Shown here: positions 1-19,199 of the stretch, piece by piece
How the letters are laid out: the number at the start of each line of letters is the position of its first letter
Numbering within the stretch: position 1 is the first letter of the stretch
NCBI GenBank assembly: GCA_016929905.1
Contig: JAFGHX010000457.1
Location: 1-33,776 of the forward strand
DNA length: 33,776 nt
Origin: Kiritimatiellia bacterium
GTDB taxonomy: Bacteria > Verrucomicrobiota > Kiritimatiellia > JAFGHX01
Reading direction: 5' to 3'
Made by a program: the position numbers and the translations under genes
The notes under the pieces: generated by a model
What the model was told of the DNA's origin: nothing
Seen by the model: only the letters and a program-made list of their open reading frames with translations
Databases searched by the model: none

Positions 1-1
1 C

Positions 2-11026
<11,025 letters not shown>

Positions 11027-11076
11027 GGGGCCGGCTGCAGTTTGCTCTGGCGTCAGCCCGCGCATGCGTATATCAT

Positions 11077-11105
11077 CCCCTGTTCCGGGCTCGGAAAGAC
11101 AGGGG
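11077..11105 (+). promoter_or_regulatory. Hairpin overlapping the TatT ribosome-binding site
   Basis: CCCCTGT (11077-11083) pairs with ACAGGGG (11099-11105), and an inner TCCG/CGGA stem closes a 4-nt loop. The right arm contains the only purine-rich Shine-Dalgarno candidate (AGGGGG) for the ATG at 11110. It could limit translation of the TRAP operon or mark the 3' end of the giant-protein transcript; there is no T-run for a standard terminator. The 83-nt gap before the gene has no convincing promoter. Confidence 0.4.
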
Positions 11106-11109
11106 GCGC

Positions 11110-11964
11110 ATGAGGGAGGACCACAAAGCGACGTGTGCGGCGCTGGCCGCCATCGCCATGCTCGCGCTGTGCGGCTGCACGATGGTGCGCCGCGGGCCGA
11201 GCGTGATGGTGGACGCCCTGCTCAAGCAGTCGGACCCCGCACTGGTCCAGGCGGGCACGCCGGCCTATCTCCTGCTGCTCGATGCGCTCGTCGAGTCGAA
11301 ACCCGACAAGCCCGACTATCTGCTGGCCGCTTCCGACGCCAACACGGCCTATGCCGCGGCGTTTCTCAGCCAGGTGGAACTGGAACGCGCCCGCATCATG
11401 TACGCCAAAGCCCGTGACTACGGGCTGAAGGTGTTATGCCGGAACCGGCAGTTCCAGCAAGTCGCCGACCGCCCCTTCGCCGAATTCGAGACCGCCGTTC
11501 CCTCGTTCGGCAAGCGGGACGTGCCGGCCCTCTACTCGACCGCTACGGCCTGGCTCGGCTGGATCATCAACAGCCCCAACTCCATGGAGGCGACCTCGCA
11601 GCTTTCCAAGGCCCTGGCTCTCATGGGCCGGGTATTGGAACTGAATCCCGGTTATCAGCACGGCGGCGCGGAAATGTTTTTCGGCATCTACTATGCCGTC
11701 CAGCCCCGCGGCGCCGGGCAGGACCTGGAGAAGTCCAGGCAGCATTTCCTCCGGGCCATCGAGTTTGGCGGGCCCGATTATCTGCTTTGCCGCGTGGCTT
11801 ACGCCGAGTTTTACGCCCGGTACGCGTTTGACGCGGAATTGTTCGAAGAGGTACTCCGGGACGTCCTCGCCCATGAAGGCGGCAGTCCCGGGGTCCGGCT
11901 CATGAACGCGGTCGCCAAACAGCGGGCGAACGCGTTGCTGGATGACATGGAGGATCTGTTCTGA
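11110..11964 (+). CDS. TRAP transporter T-component (TatT-like) lipoprotein
   Basis: The 284-residue product has a short basic N-terminus, a hydrophobic stretch and a lipobox-like L-C-G-C (lipidation expected at Cys23), so it is probably an outer-membrane or periplasmic lipoprotein. The body is helical with TPR-like spacing, including a segment on accumulating units (LNPGYQHGGAEMFFGIYYA) and a C-terminal segment reading RANALLDDMEDLF. These features and its position directly before dctP fit the TatT family, known from Treponema pallidum Tp0956, which docks with the substrate-binding protein. The ATG at 11110 was chosen because it follows AGGGGG and begins the signal peptide; the frame is open further upstream but without a signal peptide. 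Its stop overlaps the first possible dctP ATG (TGATG). Confidence is good for family and moderate for substrate role, which is unknown. Confidence 0.8.
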   Translation: MREDHKATCAALAAIAMLALCGCTMVRRGPSVMVDALLKQSDPALVQAGTPAYLLLLDALVESKPDKPDYLLAASDANTAYAAAFLSQVELERARIMYAKARDYGLKVLCRNRQFQQVADRPFAEFETAVPSFGKRDVPALYSTATAWLGWIINSPNSMEATSQLSKALALMGRVLELNPGYQHGGAEMFFGIYYAVQPRGAGQDLEKSRQHFLRAIEFGGPDYLLCRVAYAEFYARYAFDAELFEEVLRDVLAHEGGSPGVRLMNAVAKQRANALLDDMEDLF

Positions 11965-11981
11965 TGCGGGAAGGAGCCGTG

Positions 11982-13037
11982 ATGAAGGACATCGTGCGTC
12001 TCGGATTGGGCGCCGTCCGGTCAAGACACGCGCTGCTGGCGGCCGGGTTGCTCGCGGCCATCGTGAGCGCGCCGCCGCCCGCGGCGGGCCGCCCCCAACG
12101 CGCGAAATACCGTTTCAAGATCGCCACGCTCGCCCCGGACGGCAGTCCGTGGATGCAGACGTTCAAGAAGGCCAGCGACGAGGTCGCCGAGGCGACCGAG
12201 GGGGAAGTCCGCCTCAAAGCGTATCCCGGCGGCGTGCTCGGCGAGGAGAAGGATGTGCTGATCAAGATCCAGCTCGGCCAGGTCGACGGCGGCGGATTCC
12301 TGGGGTTCGGGGTCGGCCGCATCTGCCCGGAGTCGCGCGCGTTGATGCAGCCCATGCTCTTCGAGGATTACGGCGAAGTGGACTTCGTGTTCGAGAAGAT
12401 GCGGCTCTACCTCGAGGCGGAAGCATTGAAAAACGGGTTCGTGGCGCTCGGCTGGACGGAAATCGGGTTCAGCTACCTCTACAGCACCATCCCGGTCGGC
12501 GGCCTTCAGGACTTGCGCGGCGCGAAGCCCTGGATGATCGCCGAAGACATGACGATGCAGGAGCTGTTCCGCGCGGGCGACGTGAGCGGTATTCCCATCC
12601 CCGTCGTCGACGTGCTGCCGGCACTGCAGACGGGACTGATCAAAAGTGTGTTTTCGCCGCCCTACGCGGCGGTGGCCATGCAGTGGTTCACCCGCGTGAA
12701 GTATCGCAACGCCGTGCGGCTGACGTACAGTTTCGGCGGGCTGTTTGTCGCCGAGAAATCCTGGTCGCGCCTGCCGGAGCCATACCGCGCCACCGCCTCC
12801 GCCATCACGCACCGCCATATGGCGCAACTCACGCAACAGGTACGCCGCAGCAACGCGGAGGCGCTCGAGGTCATGGCCGCCAACGGCATCACGCTGGTCA
12901 CCCCTGCCGAGGCGGAACTCGGCGAGTTGCGCGCCGTCGCACGCAAAGCGCTGTCCGCTCTGCAAGGCAAGGTGTTCTCGACGGAAACCTACAACAGCGT
13001 GACCGAACACCTCGACACGTTCCGGCGCCGGAAGTGA
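11982..13037 (+). CDS. dctP: TRAP transporter solute-binding protein (DctP family)
   Basis: This 351-residue periplasmic protein binds the substrate and delivers it to the DctQM membrane part. It has a signal peptide (hydrophobic LLAAGLLAAIVSA followed by a processing region), then the opening FKIATLAPDGSPW and the AEAT-GEVRLKAYPGGVLGEEKD segment typical of DctP proteins. The PWMIAEDMTMQELFRAGD segment falls in the region that usually carries the carboxylate-binding Arg. The ATG at 11982 follows AAGGAG with six bases between and is preferred; an in-frame ATG at 11964 overlaps the tatT stop. The fit is to the TP0957-like branch that pairs with T components. The substrate cannot be told from sequence. 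Confidence 0.9.
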   Translation: MKDIVRLGLGAVRSRHALLAAGLLAAIVSAPPPAAGRPQRAKYRFKIATLAPDGSPWMQTFKKASDEVAEATEGEVRLKAYPGGVLGEEKDVLIKIQLGQVDGGGFLGFGVGRICPESRALMQPMLFEDYGEVDFVFEKMRLYLEAEALKNGFVALGWTEIGFSYLYSTIPVGGLQDLRGAKPWMIAEDMTMQELFRAGDVSGIPIPVVDVLPALQTGLIKSVFSPPYAAVAMQWFTRVKYRNAVRLTYSFGGLFVAEKSWSRLPEPYRATASAITHRHMAQLTQQVRRSNAEALEVMAANGITLVTPAEAELGELRAVARKALSALQGKVFSTETYNSVTEHLDTFRRRK

Positions 13038-13040
13038 AGC

Positions 13041-13577
13041 ATGCAGACGCGGGCCAAACTGAAGAAGGCGGCGGCCGCCTGGGACGCGTGCGAACAGGTC
13101 CTGCTCGGATGCCTCGTGGTGGGCATGGTGGCGCTTTCCGCCACGCAGATCGTCCTGCGCAACGTCTTCAAGTCCGGCATCACGTGGGCAGAGCCTGTGC
13201 TGGGTGCGTCCCTTCTTTGGATCACCATGCTGGGCGCCCTCGCCGCCACCGGCGCGCGCAAGCACATCAACATTGACATCGCGTCACGGATCTTCCGCGG
13301 CCGGATGCGCGCGCTTGTGGTGACGGTCACGAATCTGTTCGCGGCCGCCGTCTCCGGCTTGCTCGCCTGGGCGGCGCTGCACTATGTGCTCGCCCAGAAG
13401 GAGGCGGCCGGGGTGCTCTTTCTCGGGGTCCCCGCCTGGTCCGCCTACACCATCATGCCCCTCTGTTTCGGCGTGATGGCGATTCGGTTCCTGATCCAGA
13501 CGGCCGTGGCCCTCGCGGACGCTTTCGGTCCGCGCGAACCGTTGCCCGCACGCGGAGGCGGCGAGGGAGGGGCGTGA
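13041..13577 (+). CDS. dctQ: TRAP transporter small permease (DctQ family)
   Basis: The 178-residue protein has four predicted membrane helices (about residues 17-38, 53-70, 91-113 and 131-153). The loop before the second helix reads GITWAEPVLGASLLWITMLG, and is followed by GARKHINIDI, a segment characteristic of DctQ small subunits. It starts three bases after the dctP stop and ends four bases before dctM, so translation is probably coupled. It bridges the binding protein and the large DctM subunit in the inner membrane. The Gly/Arg-rich tail is likely cytoplasmic. Confidence 0.88.
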   Translation: MQTRAKLKKAAAAWDACEQVLLGCLVVGMVALSATQIVLRNVFKSGITWAEPVLGASLLWITMLGALAATGARKHINIDIASRIFRGRMRALVVTVTNLFAAAVSGLLAWAALHYVLAQKEAAGVLFLGVPAWSAYTIMPLCFGVMAIRFLIQTAVALADAFGPREPLPARGGGEGGA

Positions 13578-13581
13578 GGCG

Positions 13582-14874
13582 GTGATCCTCATCCTCATAG
13601 TCGTCGTGGCGCTGTTGGGTGCGCCGCTGTTCGCCGTGTTCGGCGGGGTCGCCCTGCACCTGTATCACGGCGAGGGGCTGGCGACCTCGGGTATCGCGCT
13701 CGAACTCGGCCGATTGGCCACCATGCCGCTGCTGCAGACGCTGCCGATGTTCGCCTTGGCGGGCTACGTCCTGGCGCGCAGCCGGGCCTCGGAACGGCTG
13801 GTCCGCCTCTCGAAAGCCGCATTCGGCTGGATGCCCGGCGGGCTGGCGATCGTGGCGCTGGTCGCCTGTACGTTGTTGACGGCCTTCACCGGCGCCTCCG
13901 GCGTGACGATCGTCGCGCTCGGCGGGCTGCTCCTGCCCGCGCTGCGCTCCGAGGGCTACAACGAGCGCTTCTCGCTCGGGCTGGTGACCGTCGGCGGCAG
14001 CCTGGGGCTCCTGTTTGCGCCCAGCCTGCCGCTGATTCTATACGGTGTCATTGCGCACTCGGCGACCAAAGCGCTCAACCCGGATCTGCAGGTCAGCATT
14101 CCAAGGCTCTTCCTGGCCGGAGTCGTGCCGGGGCTGCTGATCACCGTGCTGCTCAGCGCGTACGGCGTGCTCACCGGCCTGCGCGACCGGATCGGGAGAA
14201 CCCGTTTCTCGTGGCGGGAGCTTTTTGCCGCCCTGTGGGCCGCGCGCTGGGAAGTGCCTCTCCCGTTCGTGGTGCTGGGCGGCATCTACAGCGGCAAGCT
14301 CGTCGTGAGCGACGCGGCCGTCATCACGGCCGCCTACGCGATCATCGCCGAAGTCGTGCTCTACCGGGAAATCCGCCTGCGTCAACTTGCCTCGATCGTA
14401 AGAGAAAGCACCGTGCTGGTGGGCGGGATCCTGATCATACTCGGGATGGGCATGGCGACGACCAACTACCTGGTGCTCGAGGACGTACCCGAAATCATCT
14501 TCGAGTCCGTACAGAACGCCATTCAGAGCCCGCTGGCGTTCTTGCTGGTCCTGAACATCTTCCTGCTGATCGTCGGGTGCATCATGGACATCTTTACCGC
14601 GATCGTGGTGATCGTGCCGCTGGTCATCCCGGTCGCACTCGAGTATCACGTCCACCCCGTGCACCTGGGCATCGTCTTCCTCGCGAATCTCGCCATCGGC
14701 TACTGCACGCCGCCGATCGGCGTGAACCTGTTCATCGCAAGCATGCGCTTCGACAAGTCGATCCTGCGGCTGTACGGCGCCGCCCTGCCCTTCCTGCTCG
14801 TCCTGCTCGTGGCGCTGGCGCTGATCACCTATCTGCCCGCCTTGAGCCTCTGGCTGGTCCGCCTCGTGCAGTAG
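13582..14874 (+). CDS. dctM: TRAP transporter large permease (DctM family)
   Basis: The 430-residue, very hydrophobic protein has about 11-12 membrane helices and the family length. It is the Na+- or H+-coupled transport channel of the TRAP system. Diagnostic segments are LTAFTGASGVTIVALGGLLLP near residue 100 and GYCTPPIGVNLFIASMRF near residue 380, both family hallmarks. The start is GTG at 13582, four bases after the dctQ stop, which ends in a purine-rich GAGGGAGGGGCG. It is the last gene of the operon. Its TAG stop lies inside an inverted repeat shared with the convergent gene. Confidence 0.93.
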   Translation: MILILIVVVALLGAPLFAVFGGVALHLYHGEGLATSGIALELGRLATMPLLQTLPMFALAGYVLARSRASERLVRLSKAAFGWMPGGLAIVALVACTLLTAFTGASGVTIVALGGLLLPALRSEGYNERFSLGLVTVGGSLGLLFAPSLPLILYGVIAHSATKALNPDLQVSIPRLFLAGVVPGLLITVLLSAYGVLTGLRDRIGRTRFSWRELFAALWAARWEVPLPFVVLGGIYSGKLVVSDAAVITAAYAIIAEVVLYREIRLRQLASIVRESTVLVGGILIILGMGMATTNYLVLEDVPEIIFESVQNAIQSPLAFLLVLNIFLLIVGCIMDIFTAIVVIVPLVIPVALEYHVHPVHLGIVFLANLAIGYCTPPIGVNLFIASMRFDKSILRLYGAALPFLLVLLVALALITYLPALSLWLVRLVQ

Positions 14875-14971
14875 AAGCGGCGTCTCGCCGCTTCCCCCCG
14901 GCCGAAGGCCCGGCGCCTCCGGCGGACGCCATGCGCCGCCGGCGGAACCGGCAAGACGCCGCTTCTACTGC
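14868..14971. repeat. 18-bp perfect inverted repeat spanning two convergent stop codons
   Basis: The left arm (14868-14885, beginning GCAGTAGAAGCGG) and right arm (14954-14971) are perfect reverse complements over 18 bp and extend a few more bases through one wobble pair. Each arm contains the TAG stop of one gene (dctM on +, the deoxyribosyltransferase-like gene on -). The left arm also folds alone: GAAGCGGCG / CGCCGCTTC around TCT (14874-14894). The 68-nt interior is very GC-rich with small hairpins. It could be a two-way terminator or a small repetitive element that landed at the gene ends. Confidence 0.7.
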
Positions 14972-15375
14972 GCGAAATGCGTAATCAGGTATTGGCAGGC
15001 GGCTTCGAGGGACGGAAGGATCTTGGTGCTGAACCGGACCATCCACGGGCTGCAGTCCTTGAAGGTGAACGGCGCGAAGCTCACGACGAACCGGCCGAGG
15101 TCGTGCGCGGCGTAGAAGACCTCCATGCTCGTCCCGATGCTCGGCTTGCTGTAATTCACGAGCACGATGTCGCAGTCGCGCACGTCCTGCAGGTCGAACT
15201 CGACAATCTCGTTGGCGGAATCCACTTCGCGGTCCTTGAAATTGCGACGCATAGGGTCCAGCACAAGGAAATGGCGGGCAAGCAGGCGTGCGGCGACGTT
15301 GCGCCATTCCCGCGCCGCGCCCTCATGCTCATCCATGATCGGGCCGCTCAAATAGACCGTCTTCCGCTCACTCAT
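14965..15375 (-). CDS. Nucleoside 2-deoxyribosyltransferase-like protein
   Basis: The 136-residue protein opens with a V-Y-L-S-G-P-I motif, continues with DPMRRNF, then EIVEFDLQDVRDCDIVLVNYSKPSIGTSMEVFYA. This is the Rossmann-like pattern of the nucleoside 2-deoxyribosyltransferase-like superfamily; the Glu in GTSMEV sits where the catalytic nucleophile is expected. Members transfer deoxyribose between bases or cleave nucleotides, probably in the cytoplasm; the exact substrate is unclear. The start is ATG at 15375. It lies downstream of pheA on the same strand but is separated by an 8-bp repeat array, so it may have its own promoter. Its C-terminus ends in Gln-TAG within the inverted repeat shared with dctM. 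Confidence 0.75.
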   Translation of the reverse strand: MSERKTVYLSGPIMDEHEGAAREWRNVAARLLARHFLVLDPMRRNFKDREVDSANEIVEFDLQDVRDCDIVLVNYSKPSIGTSMEVFYAAHDLGRFVVSFAPFTFKDCSPWMVRFSTKILPSLEAACQYLITHFAQ

Positions 15376-15404
15376 GGCGCCCCCGCATGAAAGCAGCAGA
15401 ACGC

Positions 15405-15548
15405 AAGGATGGAAGAATGGAAGGCTGGAAGGTTGGAGGACTGCAGGAATGGAAGACTGTCACTCTCCCACTCTCCCATTCTTCCACTCTTCCATTCTTC
15501 CATTCTTCCAGCCTTCCAGCCTTCCATTCTTCCTGCCTTCCGCCCTAC
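15405..15548. repeat. Array of eighteen 8-bp units in inverted orientation
   Basis: The 144 bp divide exactly into 18 octamers. Seven purine-rich units (AAGGATGG, AAGAATGG, AAGGCTGG and so on, 15405-15460) are followed in register by eleven pyrimidine-rich units (CACTCTCC, CATTCTTC, CAGCCTTC and so on, 15461-15548) of the opposite orientation. The two halves could fold into one long imperfect hairpin. The array fills most of the 198-bp gap between pheA and the downstream gene. No promoter is evident inside it. Confidence 0.85.
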
Positions 15549-15573
15549 AAGCCGTTGACGGTTGCGCAGACGG

Positions 15574-16674
15574 TCACCGCGGCCGCGCGGCTCTCGGGTA
15601 GGACCCCAGGACGGTCAGCCGGGTGGAGTGCTCCGCGAGATCGGCGAGGGTGTTCTTGACGCGCGCGTCGCTCACGTGCCCCTCGAAATCGACGAAGAAC
15701 AGATACTCCCACGCTTTCTCCTTGCTGGGTCGGGATTCGATCATCGTGAGATTGACCCTGTACTTCTTGAAGGATTCCAGCGCACTGTAAAGCGTGCCCG
15801 GTTTCTGCTTCACGCCGAAAAGGATCGACGTCTTGTCCGCGCCGGTCCGCTCGCTGTCGATCTTTCCGATGACGAGAAAGCGGGTCTCGTTGCTGCTGAA
15901 ATCCTGCACGTTGCGCGCCAGAATGCGCAGGCCGTGCATTTCAGCCGCCAGTTCGCTGGCCAGCGCGCCGGCCTCTTTGTCGGCGACGGCCAGTTCGGCG
16001 GCCTTCGCGGTGCTGGCCGTCGGCACGAGTTCGGCGCCGGGCATTTCGCGCTGCAGCCAGCGCCGGCATTGCCCGAAGACCTGCGGATGGCTGTACACGC
16101 GCCTGATCCTGGCGCGCGGGACCTTGGCCATCAGGCTCTCGGAGACCGGCAAAAAGATTTCGGCGCAGATATGAAGCGGGGTGTTCATGAAACGGTCGAG
16201 CGTGTGGGTGACCGCGCCCTCGGTCGAATTCTCCACGGGTACGACGCCGTAGTCGGCATCCTGGTTCTGGACCGAATTGAATACGTCGTCGATCGTCTCG
16301 CAGGGCGCATAGTCGACGCTGGCGCCGAACCGGCTGCGCGCCGCCTGGTGGGTGAAAGTGGAGGCGGGCCCGAGATAGGCGACCCGGACGTTCTTCTCCA
16401 GCCCGAGACAGGCGGACATGATCTCGCGATACACGGCGGCGAGCGACGCCTCTCTGAGCGGGCCGGCGTTCAGTTTCCGTACGTGGTCCAGCACGGCCTT
16501 CTCCCGGGACGGCACATAGATTTCCGCGCCCGACTGGTGCTTCAGCTTGCCCACCGCGATCGCAGCCCGCATGCGCCTGTTGAGCAGCCTCACCAATTGC
16601 GCGTCAATACGATCGATCCGTGCTCTCAGGTCATTCAGACTCAGCCGGCTCTTCTTCTTCGTCATGGTCGTCAT
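15574..16674 (-). CDS. pheA: Bifunctional chorismate mutase / prephenate dehydratase (P-protein)
   Basis: The 366-residue protein converts chorismate to prephenate and then phenylpyruvate for phenylalanine synthesis in the cytoplasm. Residues 10-95 form an AroQ-type chorismate mutase (LRARIDRIDAQLVRLLNRR, a long helix with the Arg and Lys residues typical of the active site). Residues 96-275 are the dehydratase domain, with VAYLGPASTFTHQAA, VPVENSTEGAV and the NETRF motif at 263. Residues 282-360 form an ACT domain with GTLYSAL and ESRPSK, the phenylalanine-binding signature, so feedback inhibition is expected. The start at 16674 overlaps the end of scpB by 44 bases; a second in-frame ATG at 16665 is an alternative with AGGA upstream. 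Identification is firm. Confidence 0.95.
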   Translation of the reverse strand: MTTMTKKKSRLSLNDLRARIDRIDAQLVRLLNRRMRAAIAVGKLKHQSGAEIYVPSREKAVLDHVRKLNAGPLREASLAAVYREIMSACLGLEKNVRVAYLGPASTFTHQAARSRFGASVDYAPCETIDDVFNSVQNQDADYGVVPVENSTEGAVTHTLDRFMNTPLHICAEIFLPVSESLMAKVPRARIRRVYSHPQVFGQCRRWLQREMPGAELVPTASTAKAAELAVADKEAGALASELAAEMHGLRILARNVQDFSSNETRFLVIGKIDSERTGADKTSILFGVKQKPGTLYSALESFKKYRVNLTMIESRPSKEKAWEYLFFVDFEGHVSDARVKNTLADLAEHSTRLTVLGSYPRAARPR

Positions 16675-17308
16675 CCTGCTTTTCGGCCGCCGGTTCCTGC
16701 GGCTGCGGCTTGTTCTTGCCGATGGCGGCTTCCATGCGGCAGAGCTGCTCGATGCCCGGCAGTTCCTTCACGTCTTTCAGCCCGAAATGTTCCAGGAACA
16801 GCTGGGTGATCCCGTACAGCAGCGGCCGGCCCGGCAACTCGCTACGGCCGACGATTCGGACGAGCTGCATTTCGAGCAGGCTGCGCACGATGTGGTCGAC
16901 GTTCACGCCGCGCACCGCCTCTATCTCGGATCGCGTCACGGGCTGGCGGTAGGCCACAATGGCCAGCGTTTCCAGCGCGGGGCGCGACAGCCGGTTCGGC
17001 CGCCCGATCTCCAGCAGATGCCGCAGCCACGGGCCGCAGCCGGCGTCGGTCTGCAGCCGGAACCCGCCGGCCACCTCGGCCAGGTGGAAGCCCGCCTTGC
17101 GCTGGGTCAGATCGGCGTTCAACGCCTCGAGTTCGCGGCGAATATCGGATTCCTTGACCTTCCCGAACTCGGCCGCGACGCCTCCCTTCTCTTCCGCCAC
17201 CTGCTTCAGCACGCGCCGCATCTCGCTGACCGGGACCGCGCGGCCGCTGCCGAAAACGAGGGCGCCCAGAATCTGCTTCAGTTCCGGCAGAACATCGGTG
17301 TCAGCCAC
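16631..17308 (-). CDS. scpB: Segregation and condensation protein B
   Basis: This 225-residue ScpB is a winged-helix dimer that binds ScpA and, with SMC, forms the bacterial condensin. Seen in sequence: an N-terminal LKQILGALVFGSGRAV helix, then RLSRPALETLAIVAYRQPVTRSEIEAVRGVN, the strongly conserved ScpB block, then GRSELPGRPLLYGIT and FLEHFGL. The C-terminus is a low-complexity acidic tail (DDDHDEEEEPAESE), which is variable in the family. It follows scpA by 67 bases on the same strand and its 3' end overlaps pheA. The ATG start at 17308 gives the expected length. Confidence 0.95.
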   Translation of the reverse strand: MADTDVLPELKQILGALVFGSGRAVPVSEMRRVLKQVAEEKGGVAAEFGKVKESDIRRELEALNADLTQRKAGFHLAEVAGGFRLQTDAGCGPWLRHLLEIGRPNRLSRPALETLAIVAYRQPVTRSEIEAVRGVNVDHIVRSLLEMQLVRIVGRSELPGRPLLYGITQLFLEHFGLKDVKELPGIEQLCRMEAAIGKNKPQPQEPAAEKQDDDHDEEEEPAESE

Positions 17309-17375
17309 TGTCCGTCTCCTTGGCCCGGTCCGGCATGCGCCCGCGGTGCGCCGCAGCCGGACGGCCCCGCACCTG

Positions 17376-18122
17376 CTACGCGGTGGCGCACTTCACGATC
17401 TGGATTTCGCCGAACCTGCCGTCCTGGACAGCATTGACCTGCCGCAAGCGGATGAGTTCAAGCAGCGCGAGAAATGTGCACACGATCTCGTACCGGGTCA
17501 CCGCCCCCGCGAACAGGGCCGAGAACCGAATTTGCCCCTCGCGGGTGATGACCGCCAGGATGTACTCCAGCTTGTCGGCAACCGTGAACTGTTCCGCGAA
17601 AATCTGGCCCAGGTCCTCGCTCTTGATCCGTTTCAGCGCGTCGTTGAAGGCCGCGATCAGATCGAAAATGCTCACGTCCTGCAGGGCAAGCCCCGGCTCG
17701 TTCTCCTCCGGGACGTCCTCCACGCTTCGGCCGAACACGTTCTCCTGGTGCAGCTCGCGGTCCTGCAGATAGGCGGCCGCCTCCTTGAACTTCTTGTACT
17801 CGACCAACTGCCGCACCAGGTCCCAACGCGGATCGTCCTCTTCCTCTTCCTCGACTTCCGGCCGCTGTTCGACGGGCAACAGCATTCGGCTCTTGATCAT
17901 CATGAGCGTGGCGGCCATCACGATGAACTCGCCCGCAATGTTCAGGTCGAGCATCCGCATCAGGTTCAGGTACTCCATGTACTGCGAGGTAATGCGCTCG
18001 ATCGGAATATCGTAGATGTCGACCTCTTCCTTCTTGATCAGGTAAAGCAACAGGTCGAGCGGGCCCTCGAAAACTTCCAGCCGGATCTTGTAGTCGTCTT
18101 GGCCAATCATGTTGAAACTCAA
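17376..18122 (-). CDS. scpA: Segregation and condensation protein A
   Basis: This 248-residue kleisin subunit bridges the SMC heads in chromosome condensation. The hallmark segment LEVFEGPLDLLLYLIKKEEVDIYDIPI lies at the N-terminus, followed by YLNLMRMLDLNIAGEFIVMAATLMMIKSRMLLP, then an acidic linker, and a C-terminal winged-helix part including FLALLELIRLRQV. The start at 18122 is TTG with AAAGGG just upstream; an ATG four codons later (18110) is the alternative. It lies 27 bases after trpS on the same strand, so trpS-scpA-scpB-pheA probably form one transcript. Confidence 0.95.
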   Translation of the reverse strand: MSFNMIGQDDYKIRLEVFEGPLDLLLYLIKKEEVDIYDIPIERITSQYMEYLNLMRMLDLNIAGEFIVMAATLMMIKSRMLLPVEQRPEVEEEEEDDPRWDLVRQLVEYKKFKEAAAYLQDRELHQENVFGRSVEDVPEENEPGLALQDVSIFDLIAAFNDALKRIKSEDLGQIFAEQFTVADKLEYILAVITREGQIRFSALFAGAVTRYEIVCTFLALLELIRLRQVNAVQDGRFGEIQIVKCATA

Positions 18123-18149
18123 TCGCCCTTTCAGGGACGGGGCCGCCCG

Positions 18150-19112
18150 TCACACGACGCCCACCGCGCGCCGGGCGGCGTCAACGGTCTTGCGCGCCTC
18201 CGCGCGGGCCCGGGCGGCGCCGTCCGTCAGAACGGACTCCACATACCCCGGGTCTTTCGCGAGTTCCGCGCGCCGGGCCCGCATCGGCGCGAAGTGCTCC
18301 CACATCACCGCGAAGAGTTCCTTCTTCACCTGCCCGTACCCCAGCCCGCCCGCCCGGTAACGGCCGGCCATCGCTTCGCGCTCGGCCTCCGCAACGAACA
18401 GCGCGTACAGCGCATACAGGGTGGACTCCGCCGGGTCTTTCGCCTCTTCAACCGTCTTGCTGTCGGTCACCATCCGCATAATGCGCGTACGGGTCGCCTT
18501 CTCCTCGCCGAAAATTTCGATCGTGTTGTCGTAGGATTTCGACATCTTCTGCCCGTCCACGCCCGGCACCACGGCCACCGATTCCCGAATCGAGACGTCG
18601 GGAATCGTGAAGACGGGGCCGTACTGATTGTTGAACTTCAGGGCAATATCGCGCGTCACTTCCACGTGCTGCTTCTGGTCGCGCCCGACCGGGACGAGAT
18701 GGGACTGATAGGCGAGGATGTCGGCCGCCATGAGGACCGGATAGGCAAACAGCCCGTGGTTCGGCTTGATGCCACGCGCCAGCTTGTCCTTGTACGAGTG
18801 GCAGCGCTCCAGAAGGCCCATCGGCGTGACGATCGAGAGCAGCCACGTCAGCTCCGTCACTTCCGGCACGTCGCTCTGCCGGAAGAAGACGGTTCGCCCG
18901 GGGTCCAGACCGCAGGCCAGAAAGTCCAGCGCCACGTCCAACGTGCCGCGCCGCAACTCCGCCGGGTTGTCCACCGTCGTCAGGGCATGATAGTTGGCGA
19001 TGAACAAAAAGGCCTCGCCCTGTTCCTGCAGTTCCAGGGCGGGTCTCATCATCCCGAAATAGTTGCCGATGTGCAGCTTGCCAGACGGCTGTATGCCGGA
19101 CAGGATCCTCAT
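18150..19112 (-). CDS. trpS: Tryptophanyl-tRNA synthetase
   Basis: This 320-residue class I synthetase charges tRNA-Trp in the cytoplasm. It opens MRILSGIQPSGKLHIGNYFG with the HIGN form of the HIGH motif at about residue 15, and carries MSKSYDN of the KMSKS loop in PGVDGQKMSKSYDNTI. Also visible are FIANYHALTT, FFRQSDVPEVTELTWLL and YPVLMAADILAYQ, typical of bacterial TrpS. The start at 19112 is chosen because it gives the standard N-terminus and has GGAGG ten bases upstream; the open frame extends 20 codons further without support. It sits downstream of hisI on the same strand with a 114-base gap. Confidence 0.96.
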   Translation of the reverse strand: MRILSGIQPSGKLHIGNYFGMMRPALELQEQGEAFLFIANYHALTTVDNPAELRRGTLDVALDFLACGLDPGRTVFFRQSDVPEVTELTWLLSIVTPMGLLERCHSYKDKLARGIKPNHGLFAYPVLMAADILAYQSHLVPVGRDQKQHVEVTRDIALKFNNQYGPVFTIPDVSIRESVAVVPGVDGQKMSKSYDNTIEIFGEEKATRTRIMRMVTDSKTVEEAKDPAESTLYALYALFVAEAEREAMAGRYRAGGLGYGQVKKELFAVMWEHFAPMRARRAELAKDPGYVESVLTDGAARARAEARKTVDAARRAVGVV

Positions 19113-19199
19113 GGCGCGCAACCCTCCGCCTTCGCGGATGCAGAGGCTATCAAACGAGACAACCCCGATCAAAGCAAAAAGTTGGCCGGCGCCGCGCGC

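Noticed and set aside
15405..15548. CRISPR-like array
   Set aside because: Units are 8 bp with no spacers and switch orientation; no cas gene is near. The same holds for the arrays at 25041, 29185 and 32312.
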